A stretch of DNA of 64,000 bases from Paraburkholderia sacchari (GCF_000785435.2 NZ_JTDB02000004.1:496001-560000), one strand, 5' to 3'; counted from the first letter of the stretch, positions 23,666 to 32,732 are shown. Notes: generated from the sequence alone by a model not told the origin. Numbers and translations: made by a program.

Positions 23666-25996
23666 GTGACCGCCACCTCGATCTCCCTTCGCATCGCCTG
23701 TGCCGTATTGTCGGGCGTCCTGCTTGCGTTCATCGCGCCCATCGCGTCAGCGGGACCCACCGCTCCTGACGCACCGCTCGCGCCCGCCGCGACCGCGCCG
23801 CACCGGCCGCGCATCTGTCTCGCGCTGTCGGGAGGCGGCGCCCGGGGTTATGCGCATATCGGCGTGCTGCGCGAACTCGAAAGGCTGCATGTGCCGGTGG
23901 ACTGCATCGCCGGCACCAGCATGGGTGCCGTGATAGGCGGGCTCTACGCGAGCGGCCTGTCCGCCGACCAGATCGAACACGCGCTCACCGGGCTGAACCT
24001 GACCGACGTGGCGTTCGATCGCGACGCCCGCGCGGATTGGCCGCAGTCCATGCGCGAAGACAACCTGGCCTACCCGGTAGGCATGCCGGTGGGTTTCGGC
24101 AACGGCCAGTTGAAGATGCCCAACGGTCTCGTGCAGGGCAACAAGCTCACGGCGCTGCTGCGCGACAACACCGCGCAAATACCCGCCGACGTGGACTTCG
24201 ACCGTCTGCCGATTCCGTACCGCGCCGTGGCGACCGATCTCGAAACCGGCGAGCGGATCGTGTTGCGCAACGGCTCGCTCCCGCAGGCCATTCGCGCGAG
24301 CATGGCGGTGCCAGGCCTGTTCGCGCCCGTGAAGATCCACGGCCGCACGCTGGTCGACGGCGGGTTGGCGTCGAATCTGCCGATCGACATCGCGCGGCAG
24401 ATGGGCGCCGATATCGTGATTGCCGTCGACATCGGCACGCCGCTGAAACGGGCCGACCAGATCATGTCGATGGCGGGCGTCACGTCGCAAATGATCCGCC
24501 TGCTGATGACGCGCAACGTGCTCGAGCAAAAGGCCACGCTGCACCCGTCCGACATACTGCTCGAACCGGATCTGGGCGAACTCTCGTTCAGCGACTTCGG
24601 CGCGATGCAGCAAGGCGTGGCCGCCGGCACCGCGTCCGCGCTGGCGCACACCACGCGGCTGGCCGCGCTGTCGATCGGCGACGCCCGGTACGCGTCGTAT
24701 CGCGACAGCCTCCCCCGTGATGCGTTCCTGCCGCCCGGCACGCGCATCGACCGCATCGAAGTCGCCACGCAAGGCAACGTGCCGGCGAGCTACGTGCAAG
24801 CGGCGCTGCAGACCAGGCCGGGGGACGTGTACGACGCCGCCGCCATCGATAAACATCTAGGCACGCTGGTCAACACCGCCGACCTCGAAAGCGTCTCGCA
24901 GTCGTTGAGCGGGCCGCCGGGCGATCGCGTGCTGCACGTGGACGCCACCACGAAAAGCTGGGGGCCGAATCTGCTGCTGTTCGGGCTTGGCGTGTCGACC
25001 AACTTCAACGGCGACGGCGCTTTCACGCTGCAAATCGGGCATCGCCTGCCCTGGATCACGGAGAGCGGGCTCTCGTGGCGCAACGACATCGTGCTCGGCA
25101 GCCGCGATCTGGGCTGGAGCACGGAACTGCGTCAGCCGCTCTTTCACAGCGACGTGTATGTCGCCCCTTACGCATCGATCCGGCGCAACGTCATCAACTT
25201 CTACCCCGACGACAACACCGACGCCAAGGAAAACAGCCGCCCGCTCGCCTCCTACATGCAGCAGGAACTTCGCGCCGGGCTCAACCTCGGCGTGCCGCTC
25301 GGAAACTGGGGCGCCGCGCGCGCGGGCGTCGCACAAGTATGGACTGCGTATCATCCGCGCTCGTCCATCATTTTGGCGACCGACAATGGCAACGGCGACT
25401 GGTCGTTTCAGGCCAACGCACTGGCCGTGGGGTCGACGAGCCAGACCGTGGCCGCGCTCGGCCTGACGATCGATCAACTCGACGACTCGCTCTTTCCGCG
25501 CCACGGCTTCTACCTCGACAGTAACGCGCAGCTCAGCCTGAGCCAGAACGACGACAGCTACAACCTCGCGCAGGCGCGCGGCCTGTGGGCGGCGAGCCAC
25601 GGCATCTACAGCGTGAACGCGGCGCTCGAAGCAGGCGGGCAGTTCGGCGGCAATCGCGATGCCCCGGCCTACCTGTTCAATCTGGGCGGCTTCCAGCGGC
25701 TCTCCGCATACGCACCCGACCAGTTCAGCGGCGGCTATATCCTCTATGGGCGCGTCACCGGCTTCGCACAGCTCTCCAGGTTCGATTCCGGGCCGTTGCG
25801 CGGCGTGTTCGCGGGCGCAAGCCTGGAGGCCGGCAACGTCTGGAATTCGGCCCGGCACTTTGCGCGCGGACCCTGGCTTACCAGCGCGAGCGTGTTTGCC
25901 GGCTCCACGACCGTGATCGGCCCCGTGTATCTGGGTTTGGCCGTGGCGCCGGGCGGCACCTATAACGTCTATTTCCAGCTCGGCAACCGGTTCTGA
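23666..25996 (+). CDS. Patatin-like phospholipase autotransporter (PlpD, type Vd)
   Basis: This 776-residue secreted lipase is anchored in the outer membrane. The signal peptide is residues 1-29. The patatin domain (about 48-330) has the oxyanion motif LSGGGARGYAHIG, nucleophile Ser85 in GTSMG and catalytic Asp231 in DGGLASNLP. A POTRA domain follows (about 350-420, GTRIDRIEVATQGNVPASYVQAAL). A 16-strand Omp85-like barrel (about 430-776) ends in YNVYFQLGNRF. This order matches P. aeruginosa PlpD. GTG 23666 is the first possible start after an in-frame stop at 23609-23611, but it has no ribosome site and is preceded by a strong hairpin. The likely role is phospholipase A1 activity at the cell surface, possibly virulence or lipid scavenging. 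Confidence 0.92.
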   Translation: MTATSISLRIACAVLSGVLLAFIAPIASAGPTAPDAPLAPAATAPHRPRICLALSGGGARGYAHIGVLRELERLHVPVDCIAGTSMGAVIGGLYASGLSADQIEHALTGLNLTDVAFDRDARADWPQSMREDNLAYPVGMPVGFGNGQLKMPNGLVQGNKLTALLRDNTAQIPADVDFDRLPIPYRAVATDLETGERIVLRNGSLPQAIRASMAVPGLFAPVKIHGRTLVDGGLASNLPIDIARQMGADIVIAVDIGTPLKRADQIMSMAGVTSQMIRLLMTRNVLEQKATLHPSDILLEPDLGELSFSDFGAMQQGVAAGTASALAHTTRLAALSIGDARYASYRDSLPRDAFLPPGTRIDRIEVATQGNVPASYVQAALQTRPGDVYDAAAIDKHLGTLVNTADLESVSQSLSGPPGDRVLHVDATTKSWGPNLLLFGLGVSTNFNGDGAFTLQIGHRLPWITESGLSWRNDIVLGSRDLGWSTELRQPLFHSDVYVAPYASIRRNVINFYPDDNTDAKENSRPLASYMQQELRAGLNLGVPLGNWGAARAGVAQVWTAYHPRSSIILATDNGNGDWSFQANALAVGSTSQTVAALGLTIDQLDDSLFPRHGFYLDSNAQLSLSQNDDSYNLAQARGLWAASHGIYSVNAALEAGGQFGGNRDAPAYLFNLGGFQRLSAYAPDQFSGGYILYGRVTGFAQLSRFDSGPLRGVFAGASLEAGNVWNSARHFARGPWLTSASVFAGSTTVIGPVYLGLAVAPGGTYNVYFQLGNRF

Positions 25997-26029
25997 GTTT
26001 TCTCGCGAGGACCATTCGGATAAGGAGCC

Positions 26030-26182
26030 ATGCGCGCCGGCATCGTCAATCACGCGGCAACAGACTTTACACGTCGTTACACGCAGGCAGCGGACGGGCC
26101 GCCGGGCATTCCTTATACTCCCGCGCATCCGCCTCTCCGATCACGCTCGCCGCGCCCAATGCGACGCAAACCAAGACCATGA
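26030..26182 (+). CDS. Possible 50-aa leader ORF coupled to lipoprotein gene
   Basis: ATG 26030 follows a very good ribosome site (TAAGGAGCC). The 50-codon frame ends in a TGA that overlaps the lipoprotein ATG as ATGA at 26179-26182. The peptide is Arg/Pro-rich at the end (PPLRSRSPRPMRRKPRP) and has no recognised family. A -10-like TATACT at 26114-26119 inside it suggests that the lipoprotein may instead have its own promoter there, which would make this frame fortuitous. Confidence 0.3.
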   Translation: MRAGIVNHAATDFTRRYTQAADGPPGIPYTPAHPPLRSRSPRPMRRKPRP

Positions 26183-26802
26183 CCATGTTCTCTACCCAGT
26201 CCACCCTGATCGTCGCCCTTGCCGCCGCCAGCCTTTCGCTTTCGGCATGCGTCGCGCCCGGCTATCCGCAGGGCTATACGCCGTACGGCGCGCAGCAGGG
26301 CTATCAGGGCCAGCCGGTCTACGCGCAACCGGGCACCGTGCAGCAGCCCTATCAGCAGCAGCCCTATCAGCAGCCGCAATATCAACAACCGTACGACACG
26401 CAAAACAACGGCCAGTACGGTTCGCAGTATGGCAATCAGAACGGCGGCCAGTACGGCAATCAATACGGCACGCAGTACGGCACCATCACGAACATTCGCC
26501 CAATCAGCAACGCCACGGGCGCTTCGGGCATCGCGGGCACCGTGGTGGGCGCGCTGGTGGGCGGCGTAGTGGGCAATCAGTTCGGCGGCGGCCATGGCCG
26601 CGACGTCGCGACGGTGATCGGCGCGCTCGGCGGCGCCTACGCGGGCAACCAGGTCGGCCAGAGCATGGGCCAGCCCGCGGGTTATCGCGTCGACGTTCAA
26701 CTGGGCGACGGCTCGATGCGCTCGTTCGACGTGCCCACGCCGGGCGACCTGCGCCCCGGCGACCGCGTCCAGGTGAACGGCAGCCAGCTTTCGCGCTATT
26801 GA
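26179..26802 (+). CDS. Glycine-zipper 2TM outer-membrane lipoprotein (SlyB/PcP-like)
   Basis: This 207-residue protein has a lipobox LSLSAC (Cys24). A Gln/Tyr/Gly-rich linker with repeated QQPY and QYGNQ/QYGSQ units (about 30-105) comes next. The glycine zipper GIAGTVVGALVGGVVGNQFGGGHGRDVATVIGALGGAYAGNQVG lies at about 113-156. A small C-terminal domain (YRVDVQLGDGSMRSFDV and GDRVQVNGSQL) resembles SlyB. It stabilises or patches the outer membrane. A second in-frame ATG lies at 26185. Confidence 0.88.
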   Translation: MTMFSTQSTLIVALAAASLSLSACVAPGYPQGYTPYGAQQGYQGQPVYAQPGTVQQPYQQQPYQQPQYQQPYDTQNNGQYGSQYGNQNGGQYGNQYGTQYGTITNIRPISNATGASGIAGTVVGALVGGVVGNQFGGGHGRDVATVIGALGGAYAGNQVGQSMGQPAGYRVDVQLGDGSMRSFDVPTPGDLRPGDRVQVNGSQLSRY

Positions 26803-26804
26803 TG

Positions 26805-26845
26805 TGAAAACGCACTCGATTCCCCATCGTGGCGAATCGAGTGCG
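26805..26845 (-). terminator. Terminator of the NCS1 permease transcript
   Basis: A 12-bp perfect stem CGCACTCGATTC/GAATCGAGTGCG (26811-26822 and 26834-26845) is followed on the minus strand by TTTTCAC, fitting termination of the minus-strand permease gene. The T-run is absent on the plus side. Confidence 0.65.
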
Positions 26846-26919
26846 CAAATGCGGAATTCTCCATCACGCAGTGCTGCCACGCAGCACTGCGGCTCAGTAC
26901 AACAGCTCAGTACAACAGA

Positions 26920-28515
26920 TTACTCGGCAAATTCCTCAACGTACTCGCGATTGCCCGCGTATTCCGGCACACGACGCGCGTCGCGCTCGTCCGCCGCTTT
27001 AACCGCAACCGGCGTAACCGCATACGCCTGACCCCGCATGCCGCGCACGAAGCGGCGTCCCTTGGGTCCGTACACCGCATCGGGTTCCGGGAACATCCCC
27101 AGCAGCGCCAGATACAGCGCACCGCCCACAATCAGCGAAACCGGCACGCTCAGGTCGCAGCCGCCCGCGAGGTTGCCCAGCGGCCCGACGAACTGCCCCG
27201 GCAGATTCACGAACGACAGCCCGGTAAACGCAGCCGGCAGCCATGCGCCCATCGCGCGCAGATTCCAGCCGCGCGTGAACCAGTAATGACCGCCGCGTCC
27301 GCCGCGATTGAAGATCTGCAGGTCGTCGGCGAGATAGAAGCCGCGGCGCTGCAAAAAGCCGATCACCATGATCGCCATCCACGGGCAGCTGAAAGTGTCG
27401 ATGAGCGTCGAGAACGTCGAGACGCTTTCCACCAGATTGAACGCGAAGCGGCCCGCGAAGATAAAGCCGATGGCAAGCGTGCCGATCAGCAGCGTCGCAC
27501 GCACGCGGTCGAGCAGCTTGGGGAACATGCTCGACATGTCGAGGCCTGTGCCGTACAGCGCGGTGGTGCCCGTCGACATCCCGCCGATGATCGCGATCAG
27601 GCACATCGGCAGCAGGAACCAGCGCGGCGAGACCGCGAGCAGCCCGCCCACGTAATCGTTCGAAGCGATATAGCTGGGCGCATGCGTGGCGATGATGGTG
27701 GCCGTGGCGAGTCCGAAGAAGAATGGCACGAAGGTGGCGATCTGCGCGGCCAACACGGCGCCCATCACGCGATGGCGCGGCGTGGTTTCGGGAATGTAGC
27801 GCGCCCAGTCGCCGAGCGTCGAAGCGAACGAGACCGGGTTGCTCAGCGCCACGAGCACGGAGCCCACGAACGCGGCCCAGAAGCCCGCGCCGCCCTCTTG
27901 CAGCGTGCCGGCGTAGTTGATGTCGAACGTACCCGCGAAGGCAAAAGCGCCGACGATGAACATGAGGCTCGCGGCCCACACGGCAATCTTGTTCACCCAT
28001 AGCATGAAGCGAAACCCGTAGATGCACACGACCAGCACGAGCACCGCGAAGATCATGTACGCGGTGCCGAGCGTCCAATGGTTCACCGGCACGCCCGCGA
28101 GGTTATGCGCGCCGCCCACGAGCGCATCGCCCGAACTCCACACCGCGAGCGAGAAGAACGCAATCGAAGTCAGCAGCGCGAGAAACGAACCGACGATGCG
28201 CCCATGAATGCCGAAGTGCGCGCCCGAGGAAACCGGGTCGCTGGTGCCGTTGCGCGGCCCGAACAAACTCATGGGCGCGAGAATGCAGGTGCCCACGAGC
28301 ACGCCCAGCACGATCGCATAGACGCTCGCCTTGAACGAGAGGCCGACCAGCACGGGAAAACTGCCGAGCACCGAAGTGGAGAAGGTATTGCAGCCGCCGA
28401 ATAGCAGCCGGAAGAGATCGATGGGGCGCGCATAGCGCGAAGCATCGGGAATGCGTTCGAAGCCGAATGCTTCGATCTGCGTAATACTGGTGTTTGCGCT
28501 GGTGTTTTCAGCCAT
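26920..28515 (-). CDS. NCS1-family permease (cytosine/purine/hydantoin-type)
   Basis: This 531-residue transporter has about 12 membrane spans. The N-terminal motif FGFERIPDASRYARPIDLFRLLFGGCNTFSTSVLGSFPV is typical of NCS1 nucleobase transporters. GAHFGIHGR and the LSNPVSFASTLGDWARYIPE and GGMSTGTTALYGTGLDM segments match the substrate and cation-binding helices. NCS1 proteins are proton or sodium symporters of nucleobases, hydantoins or vitamins. Here it is the terminal gene of a block with a LysR regulator, an amine-oxidase-like flavoprotein, a cupin and, divergently, guanidinobutyrase and an aldehyde dehydrogenase, so its substrate is probably a guanidino or amine compound (inference). 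Confidence 0.88.
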   Translation of the reverse strand: MAENTSANTSITQIEAFGFERIPDASRYARPIDLFRLLFGGCNTFSTSVLGSFPVLVGLSFKASVYAIVLGVLVGTCILAPMSLFGPRNGTSDPVSSGAHFGIHGRIVGSFLALLTSIAFFSLAVWSSGDALVGGAHNLAGVPVNHWTLGTAYMIFAVLVLVVCIYGFRFMLWVNKIAVWAASLMFIVGAFAFAGTFDINYAGTLQEGGAGFWAAFVGSVLVALSNPVSFASTLGDWARYIPETTPRHRVMGAVLAAQIATFVPFFFGLATATIIATHAPSYIASNDYVGGLLAVSPRWFLLPMCLIAIIGGMSTGTTALYGTGLDMSSMFPKLLDRVRATLLIGTLAIGFIFAGRFAFNLVESVSTFSTLIDTFSCPWMAIMVIGFLQRRGFYLADDLQIFNRGGRGGHYWFTRGWNLRAMGAWLPAAFTGLSFVNLPGQFVGPLGNLAGGCDLSVPVSLIVGGALYLALLGMFPEPDAVYGPKGRRFVRGMRGQAYAVTPVAVKAADERDARRVPEYAGNREYVEEFAE

Positions 28516-28684
28516 GATGTCTCGCTCCTTGCAGCACCGGCACGGTGCCGCCCCGAGGATCGCTCGAGGCTGGCCGGTGCAAGTCTCAGGCGGTCACTCT
28601 AAATCAGTCGAGTGCGCGCCATATTGCGTATTTGGAATGTTCACTTCGTGCGTGCGCGATGTATTGCCGAACGCGCCGAACGCT

Positions 28685-29617
28685 TCAGGCGCACGCAGGT
28701 TCCTCTTGCGCCGGCACGCGCGCGCCGTACACGTTGAGCAGGTCGTCGCAGAAGGCGCGCACGATCGGCTTGTCCGCCGCGCCGCGTTTGATCGCGAGGT
28801 GCAGCGGCACGTCGAAACCGAACGCCGAGCGCCCGAGCACGCGAATCAGCCCGCGCTGCTCGAAGCTCTGCGCGTGATGCTCGGGCAGATAGCCGATATG
28901 GCTGCCCGAGAGAATCAGCACGGTGGCGGCGTCGATGCTGTCCGCGATGGCGGTCACCTGGCGCTCGCCAATGCTCGCGAGTTCTTCGGGCACGGGGTAG
29001 CTGCGCCAGATCCAGTCGTGCGCGCGCAGGTCGTCTAGCGTGACGTGCGGCTCCGCGTGAAAGAGCGGATGCCCGCGCCCGCAGCAGATCACCTGGCGCT
29101 CGCTGAATAGCTCGGTATAGTCGAGCCCGGCCACGCGGTGCCAGAAGTAGCCAATCGCGAGATCGAGCTGCTGATTCACGAGGCTTTCTTCAAGCTCCTG
29201 CGGCGGCGCGACCCGCATCGCGAAGCGCACGGCCTGGTCGCGCTTGCGAAATGCGCCAATGGCCTCGGCAAGCCGGGCGTTCTCCACCTGCGAGGCCTGC
29301 CCGATCAAGCCGATCGACAGCGTGCCCACGAGCTTGCGATCGATGTCGCGCACCTGCGCGACGAATTGCGAAGTCGCCGCCAGCAGCGCGCGCGCCGAAG
29401 CCACGAAGCGCTCGCCCTTCGACGTCAGGCGAAAGCCGCCGCGCCCGCGCTCGCATAACGTGAAGCCCACGCGCGCTTCGAGCGCGGAAAGCTGCGAGCT
29501 GATGGTCGACTGGCGCACGCCGAGCGTGGCTTCCGCGGCGGTGATGCCGCGCGCGTCCACCACCGCGAGAAAGACCCGCACGAGGCGCAGGTCGAGATCA
29601 GAGGTATTGGAAAACAT
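28685..29617 (-). CDS. LysR-family transcriptional regulator
   Basis: This 310-residue protein has an N-terminal winged HTH (residues 9-66, LRLVRVFLAVVDARGITAAEATLGVRQSTISSQLSALEARVG). A periplasmic-binding-like effector domain follows (about 95-300). It lies between the NCS1 permease and FAD oxidoreductase genes on the same strand (18 bp after the oxidoreductase stop), so it is probably part of the operon and regulates it in response to a pathway metabolite. Confidence 0.9.
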   Translation of the reverse strand: MFSNTSDLDLRLVRVFLAVVDARGITAAEATLGVRQSTISSQLSALEARVGFTLCERGRGGFRLTSKGERFVASARALLAATSQFVAQVRDIDRKLVGTLSIGLIGQASQVENARLAEAIGAFRKRDQAVRFAMRVAPPQELEESLVNQQLDLAIGYFWHRVAGLDYTELFSERQVICCGRGHPLFHAEPHVTLDDLRAHDWIWRSYPVPEELASIGERQVTAIADSIDAATVLILSGSHIGYLPEHHAQSFEQRGLIRVLGRSAFGFDVPLHLAIKRGAADKPIVRAFCDDLLNVYGARVPAQEEPACA

Positions 29618-29635
29618 GCCGACTCACACCGCGAC

Positions 29636-31102
29636 TCACATCGGAAAACCCATGGCCTTGATGCCCTTGATCCACGCGCGTTTCCAGCCGCCCTCGGCAT
29701 CCGCGCCATCGAACGCATGGAACGTGACCTTCGCCGCCAGCCAGCGCACCGGCTCGGGCGGAATATAGGTCGGGCTCAGCCTGGCGATATCGAGTTCCTG
29801 TTCCGGGCTGTTGCGGCCGAACAGGATATTGAGGCCCATGAACGCGCCGAAGCGGCTCGCGGCCACGCCAAAACCCGTGTAGCCCGCCACGAACACGCCC
29901 TTGCCGCCCAAGTAACGCTTGGCGAACACCGAGCCGCGCGAGCAATAGTCGATCGGGCCGCCCCATGCGTGCGAGAAGCGCACGTCGCAGAGTTGCGGGA
30001 AGGTCTTGTAGAACGCCTCCGCGAGCCGGTAGTACGTTTCGCGCTGGCCGTCCTGCGGCGGATTCGGATCGCCGTCGAAGTGATAGCTCACGAGGCCGCC
30101 GAAGATGATGTTGTTGTTCTTGGTGAGGCGGAAATAATTGAGTTGCGTGCGCGTGTCGTAAATGCCCTGGCGGTTTTTCCAGCCAATGCGCGCAAGCTGT
30201 TCTTCGGTGAGCGGCTCGGTGGCGAGCACGTGATCGCGCACCTGGAGCACGCGCCTGTTGATATCGGGGATGCCCACCTTCGCCGTGCCGCTGCCGAACA
30301 GCACGCGCGGCGCGCGCACGCTGCCATCGAGCGTCTTGACGAAGACGGTCTCGCCCTCGTCCTTCACGCTCGTGAGCGGCGAGTGCTCGTAAAGCCGCAC
30401 ACCGAGCGTGAGCGCCGCGCGCTTGAGGCCCCACGCAAGCTTGGCCGGATGCACGATGCCGCTGCGGTTGCGCGACCACAGCGCGCCCGCGAACAGCGGC
30501 GAATCCAGTTGCTCGCGCGTGGCCTGCTCGCCCAGCAGCACCACATCGTGGCCATGCTGCTTGTGCAGGTCGTAGTCGGCGCGCAGATGCTCGACGTGGT
30601 CGGGGTCCACCGCCACCGTCATTTCGCCGTTCCATTCGATATCGGCGTCGATGCCATAACGCTTGAGCGTTTCTTCGAAGCCGTCCAGATTGCGATGGCC
30701 GAATTCCTCGAGCTGCGCGATATCGTTCGGAAACACCCGCACCGCGTTGGGCAAGCCGTGCATCACCGAAGTGGAGATGATGCCGCCCGCACGGCCCGAT
30801 GCGCCGTGCGCGACGCGGCCCGCTTCGATCACCACCACGTCGAGCTCGGGCATCTGCTCCTTGGCCTGCACAGCGGCCCACAGCCCCGTGAAGCCGCCGC
30901 CCACGATCAAGAGGTCCGCCCTGGTGTCGCGCGTGAGCTTGGGCTCGGCCGGCGGCTGGTCAGGGTTGTCAAGCCAGTACGGCGAGAGCTTGGTGCGCGA
31001 GAGCGCATCTTCGACGCTCAATGCGTTGGGCTTGCGGGCCGCCTGACGCGCGGCGGCGGGGGCCGGCATGCCGGCTTCGTAGAGTTGCGCGCTTTTACTC
31101 AT
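29636..31102 (-). CDS. FAD-dependent oxidoreductase, DAO/PuuB-like amine oxidase
   Basis: This 488-residue flavoprotein starts at ATG 31102 (MSKSAQLYEAG). The Rossmann motif DLLIVGGGFTGLWAA sits at about 63-77, followed by VIEAGRVAHGASGRAGGI, the hallmark of the DAO/glycine-oxidase family including PuuB (gamma-glutamylputrescine oxidase). The C-terminal half has the YTGFGVAASRFGAFMG segment that contacts FAD. It would oxidise an amine to an aldehyde plus ammonia with hydrogen peroxide release. With the nearby aldehyde dehydrogenase and guanidinobutyrase, agmatine or a related guanidino amine is a plausible substrate (inference). The open frame to 31159 is ignored because the family N-terminus begins at 31102. 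Confidence 0.85.
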   Translation of the reverse strand: MSKSAQLYEAGMPAPAAARQAARKPNALSVEDALSRTKLSPYWLDNPDQPPAEPKLTRDTRADLLIVGGGFTGLWAAVQAKEQMPELDVVVIEAGRVAHGASGRAGGIISTSVMHGLPNAVRVFPNDIAQLEEFGHRNLDGFEETLKRYGIDADIEWNGEMTVAVDPDHVEHLRADYDLHKQHGHDVVLLGEQATREQLDSPLFAGALWSRNRSGIVHPAKLAWGLKRAALTLGVRLYEHSPLTSVKDEGETVFVKTLDGSVRAPRVLFGSGTAKVGIPDINRRVLQVRDHVLATEPLTEEQLARIGWKNRQGIYDTRTQLNYFRLTKNNNIIFGGLVSYHFDGDPNPPQDGQRETYYRLAEAFYKTFPQLCDVRFSHAWGGPIDYCSRGSVFAKRYLGGKGVFVAGYTGFGVAASRFGAFMGLNILFGRNSPEQELDIARLSPTYIPPEPVRWLAAKVTFHAFDGADAEGGWKRAWIKGIKAMGFPM

Positions 31103-31182
31103 GATGGACTTCACTGCTTGTGGCGTGAGGAAACAATGCCGCCTTCGAGAGGACGGCACGGCTTGACGCGGTTCCGGATTTA

Positions 31183-31216
31183 AATCCTGGCTTAATTCCT
31201 GGCTTAATTCCAGGTT
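31183..31216. repeat. Tandem 12-nt duplication with dyad
   Basis: AATCCTGGCTTA is followed by ATTCCTGGCTTA and then ATTCCAGGTTTA, so a 12-nt unit is present about 2.5 times. The outer TAAATCCTGG and CCAGGTTTA also form an imperfect inverted repeat. It lies in the gap between the cupin and FAD oxidoreductase genes and could form a weak hairpin there. Confidence 0.55.
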
Positions 31217-31222
31217 TATGGC

Positions 31223-31567
31223 TTATTGCTTTTCGAGCAGGACATAGAACTTCTTGGCGTCTTCAATCGTTTCCCAGCGGCCTGCAAAGCCCGCCGGCAG
31301 CAGATAGCCTTCGCCTGCCTTGAATTCCTTACGGCCGCCGTTCACGTCGGTGAGGGCGATCTTGCCTTCGACGAGCCAAACGGCTTCGTCGGCGGCCGTC
31401 TCGGGGAATTCCACCGAGCCAACCTTGCCTTCCCACCAGCCGATCACATATTTGCCGCTCTGTCCCTCAGCCGCACGCCAGTCGCTTTCGTCCATGCCGA
31501 AATCGAGTTTGGTGAATTCGCCCAGACCCGCGCCCAGTTGCTCGATGTCCTGAATCAGCTTGCTCAT
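31223..31567 (-). CDS. Cupin-domain protein (DUF861/EutQ-like)
   Basis: This 114-residue single cupin has the KYVIGWWEGKVGSVEFPETAADEAVWLVEGKIALTDVNGGRKEFKAGEGYLLPAGFAGRWET region matching the DUF861 (cupin_3) family found beside PuuB-type oxidases and in ureidoglycine aminohydrolase. The metal-binding His residues of active cupins are mostly replaced, so it may be a small-molecule sensor or structural partner rather than an enzyme. It starts the minus-strand operon, 121 bp upstream of the FAD oxidoreductase start, and is divergent from the LuxR-type regulator. Confidence 0.85.
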   Translation of the reverse strand: MSKLIQDIEQLGAGLGEFTKLDFGMDESDWRAAEGQSGKYVIGWWEGKVGSVEFPETAADEAVWLVEGKIALTDVNGGRKEFKAGEGYLLPAGFAGRWETIEDAKKFYVLLEKQ

Positions 31568-31673
31568 GAATATGTCCTGTTTTGTTTAATGAAATCAGTG
31601 ACGGCAAAGTTACCGATTCACGACGTCCCGGTATGCCCTCCCTCAGGGGGGACAAGATGCGTTTTGATCGGCT

Positions 31674-31703
31674 TTCAGAGGCGTTCAAGGCTTCGGCTAT
31701 AAT
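31674..31703 (+). promoter_or_regulatory. Candidate sigma-70 promoter of the LuxR regulator gene
   Basis: A consensus -10 TATAAT is at 31698-31703, about 27 bases before the ATG at 31731. The -35 is weak (TTCAGA at 31674-31679, 18-bp spacing), which suggests activator dependence or low basal level. Confidence 0.45.
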
Positions 31704-31730
31704 GAGTTCGCCTTTCAATTGGGGCACGCC

Positions 31731-32576
31731 ATGCAGATTTCCGTCCCCTCCCCAACCAGCGATCCGTCGAATTTTCCGCTCTCGTTCAAGACCCTCGGCA
31801 ACGTTATCGAGGCCGTCGGCACGCCCGATTTCGTGCGGCGCCTCACGTTGCTGCTCAACGAAATCATTCCGCTGAACGTCGTGCATCTCGAGCGCTCGCG
31901 CGTTGACAGCACCATGCCCAACGGCTTTCTGTGCGAATGGATAGGCAGCAGCGGCGTGGGCATGGACACCGGTGCGATCTCCGAGGTCATGACGCTCTAC
32001 TACGACCGGTTCCACGAAATCGATCCGCTGTTCGCGGGCATTCGCGGCAAGATCGGCACCCTGCTCGTGGTGCGCGACATCGGCGCGATCCCGCCCGGCG
32101 AATTCCGCCAGCGGCTTTTCGACGAGGCCTTCATCGCCCATGAATGCGTGCTCGCGCGCGGCACGCGCCACGCCCAGCACTCCATCGCCATCGAGCGCGC
32201 GCTCCATGAACCGCCGTTTTCGCTCGCGGAAATGAACCTGTTTCGCAACGTGAGCGATTTCCTGTTTCCGCTGCTCGAATTGCATGCGTCGACCAGCGCA
32301 GCCAGGCGCGTGGCCCATCCCACCTCGTATCTGCACCCGCTCGCGCAATTCGACGCGCGCATCGCGGCCGATAACGTGCGCCTTTCGAAACGCGAGTACG
32401 AAATCTGCGCGCACCTCATCGAGGGCAAAACGGTGCCCGAGGCGGCGGAAATCGTCGGCGTGCGGGCGGCCACGGCCGAAACTTATGTGAAGCGCGCATT
32501 CGCGAAGCTCGGCGTGCGCACCAAGCGCGAACTGGTTGCGTGGGGGCATGCGCCGGCTCGGCTGCAAGCGACGTAA
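31731..32576 (+). CDS. LuxR-family transcriptional regulator
   Basis: This 281-residue protein begins at ATG 31731 (MQISVPSPTSDPSN); a TTG at 31719 is in frame but less likely. The C-terminal HTH (about 205-265) contains LSKREYEICAHLIEGKTVPEAAEIVGVRAATAETYVKRAFAKLGVRTKRELV. The N-terminal sensor does not look like an acyl-homoserine-lactone domain. Such regulators often control amine or polyamine catabolism genes. It is followed by gbuA in the same direction (247-bp gap with a 20-bp dyad) and is divergent from the cupin/oxidase/permease operon, so it probably regulates both directions. Confidence 0.9.
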   Translation: MQISVPSPTSDPSNFPLSFKTLGNVIEAVGTPDFVRRLTLLLNEIIPLNVVHLERSRVDSTMPNGFLCEWIGSSGVGMDTGAISEVMTLYYDRFHEIDPLFAGIRGKIGTLLVVRDIGAIPPGEFRQRLFDEAFIAHECVLARGTRHAQHSIAIERALHEPPFSLAEMNLFRNVSDFLFPLLELHASTSAARRVAHPTSYLHPLAQFDARIAADNVRLSKREYEICAHLIEGKTVPEAAEIVGVRAATAETYVKRAFAKLGVRTKRELVAWGHAPARLQAT

Positions 32577-32683
32577 CATCGGCTGCGTCTCCGTTACCGC
32601 TGCGCGGCCCGGTCGTTCCCCTGGCTTATTTCCTCGGGTTAAACCCTGATACCCTTCCTCATCGCCGGCGTAACGCCCCGCCA

Positions 32684-32703
32684 ACATCGATTCTCATCGA
32701 TGT
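32684..32703. promoter_or_regulatory. 20-bp dyad upstream of gbuA, candidate LuxR-type operator
   Basis: ACATCGAT-TCTC-ATCGATGT is a perfect 8-bp inverted repeat with a 4-bp centre. It lies 120 bp before the guanidinobutyrase ATG and just downstream of the LuxR-type regulator gene. Its length and symmetry resemble lux-type boxes. Confidence 0.5.
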
Positions 32704-32732
32704 AAACATCCCAACTTCGTTATTTGCACACG

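Noticed and set aside
24037..24720. Alternative-frame ORFs inside the patatin gene
   Set aside because: They are Arg-rich shadows of the coding frame.
32684..32703. Acyl-homoserine-lactone quorum-sensing circuit
   Set aside because: The dyad resembles a lux box, but the LuxR-type protein lacks an obvious autoinducer domain and no LuxI-type synthase is present.
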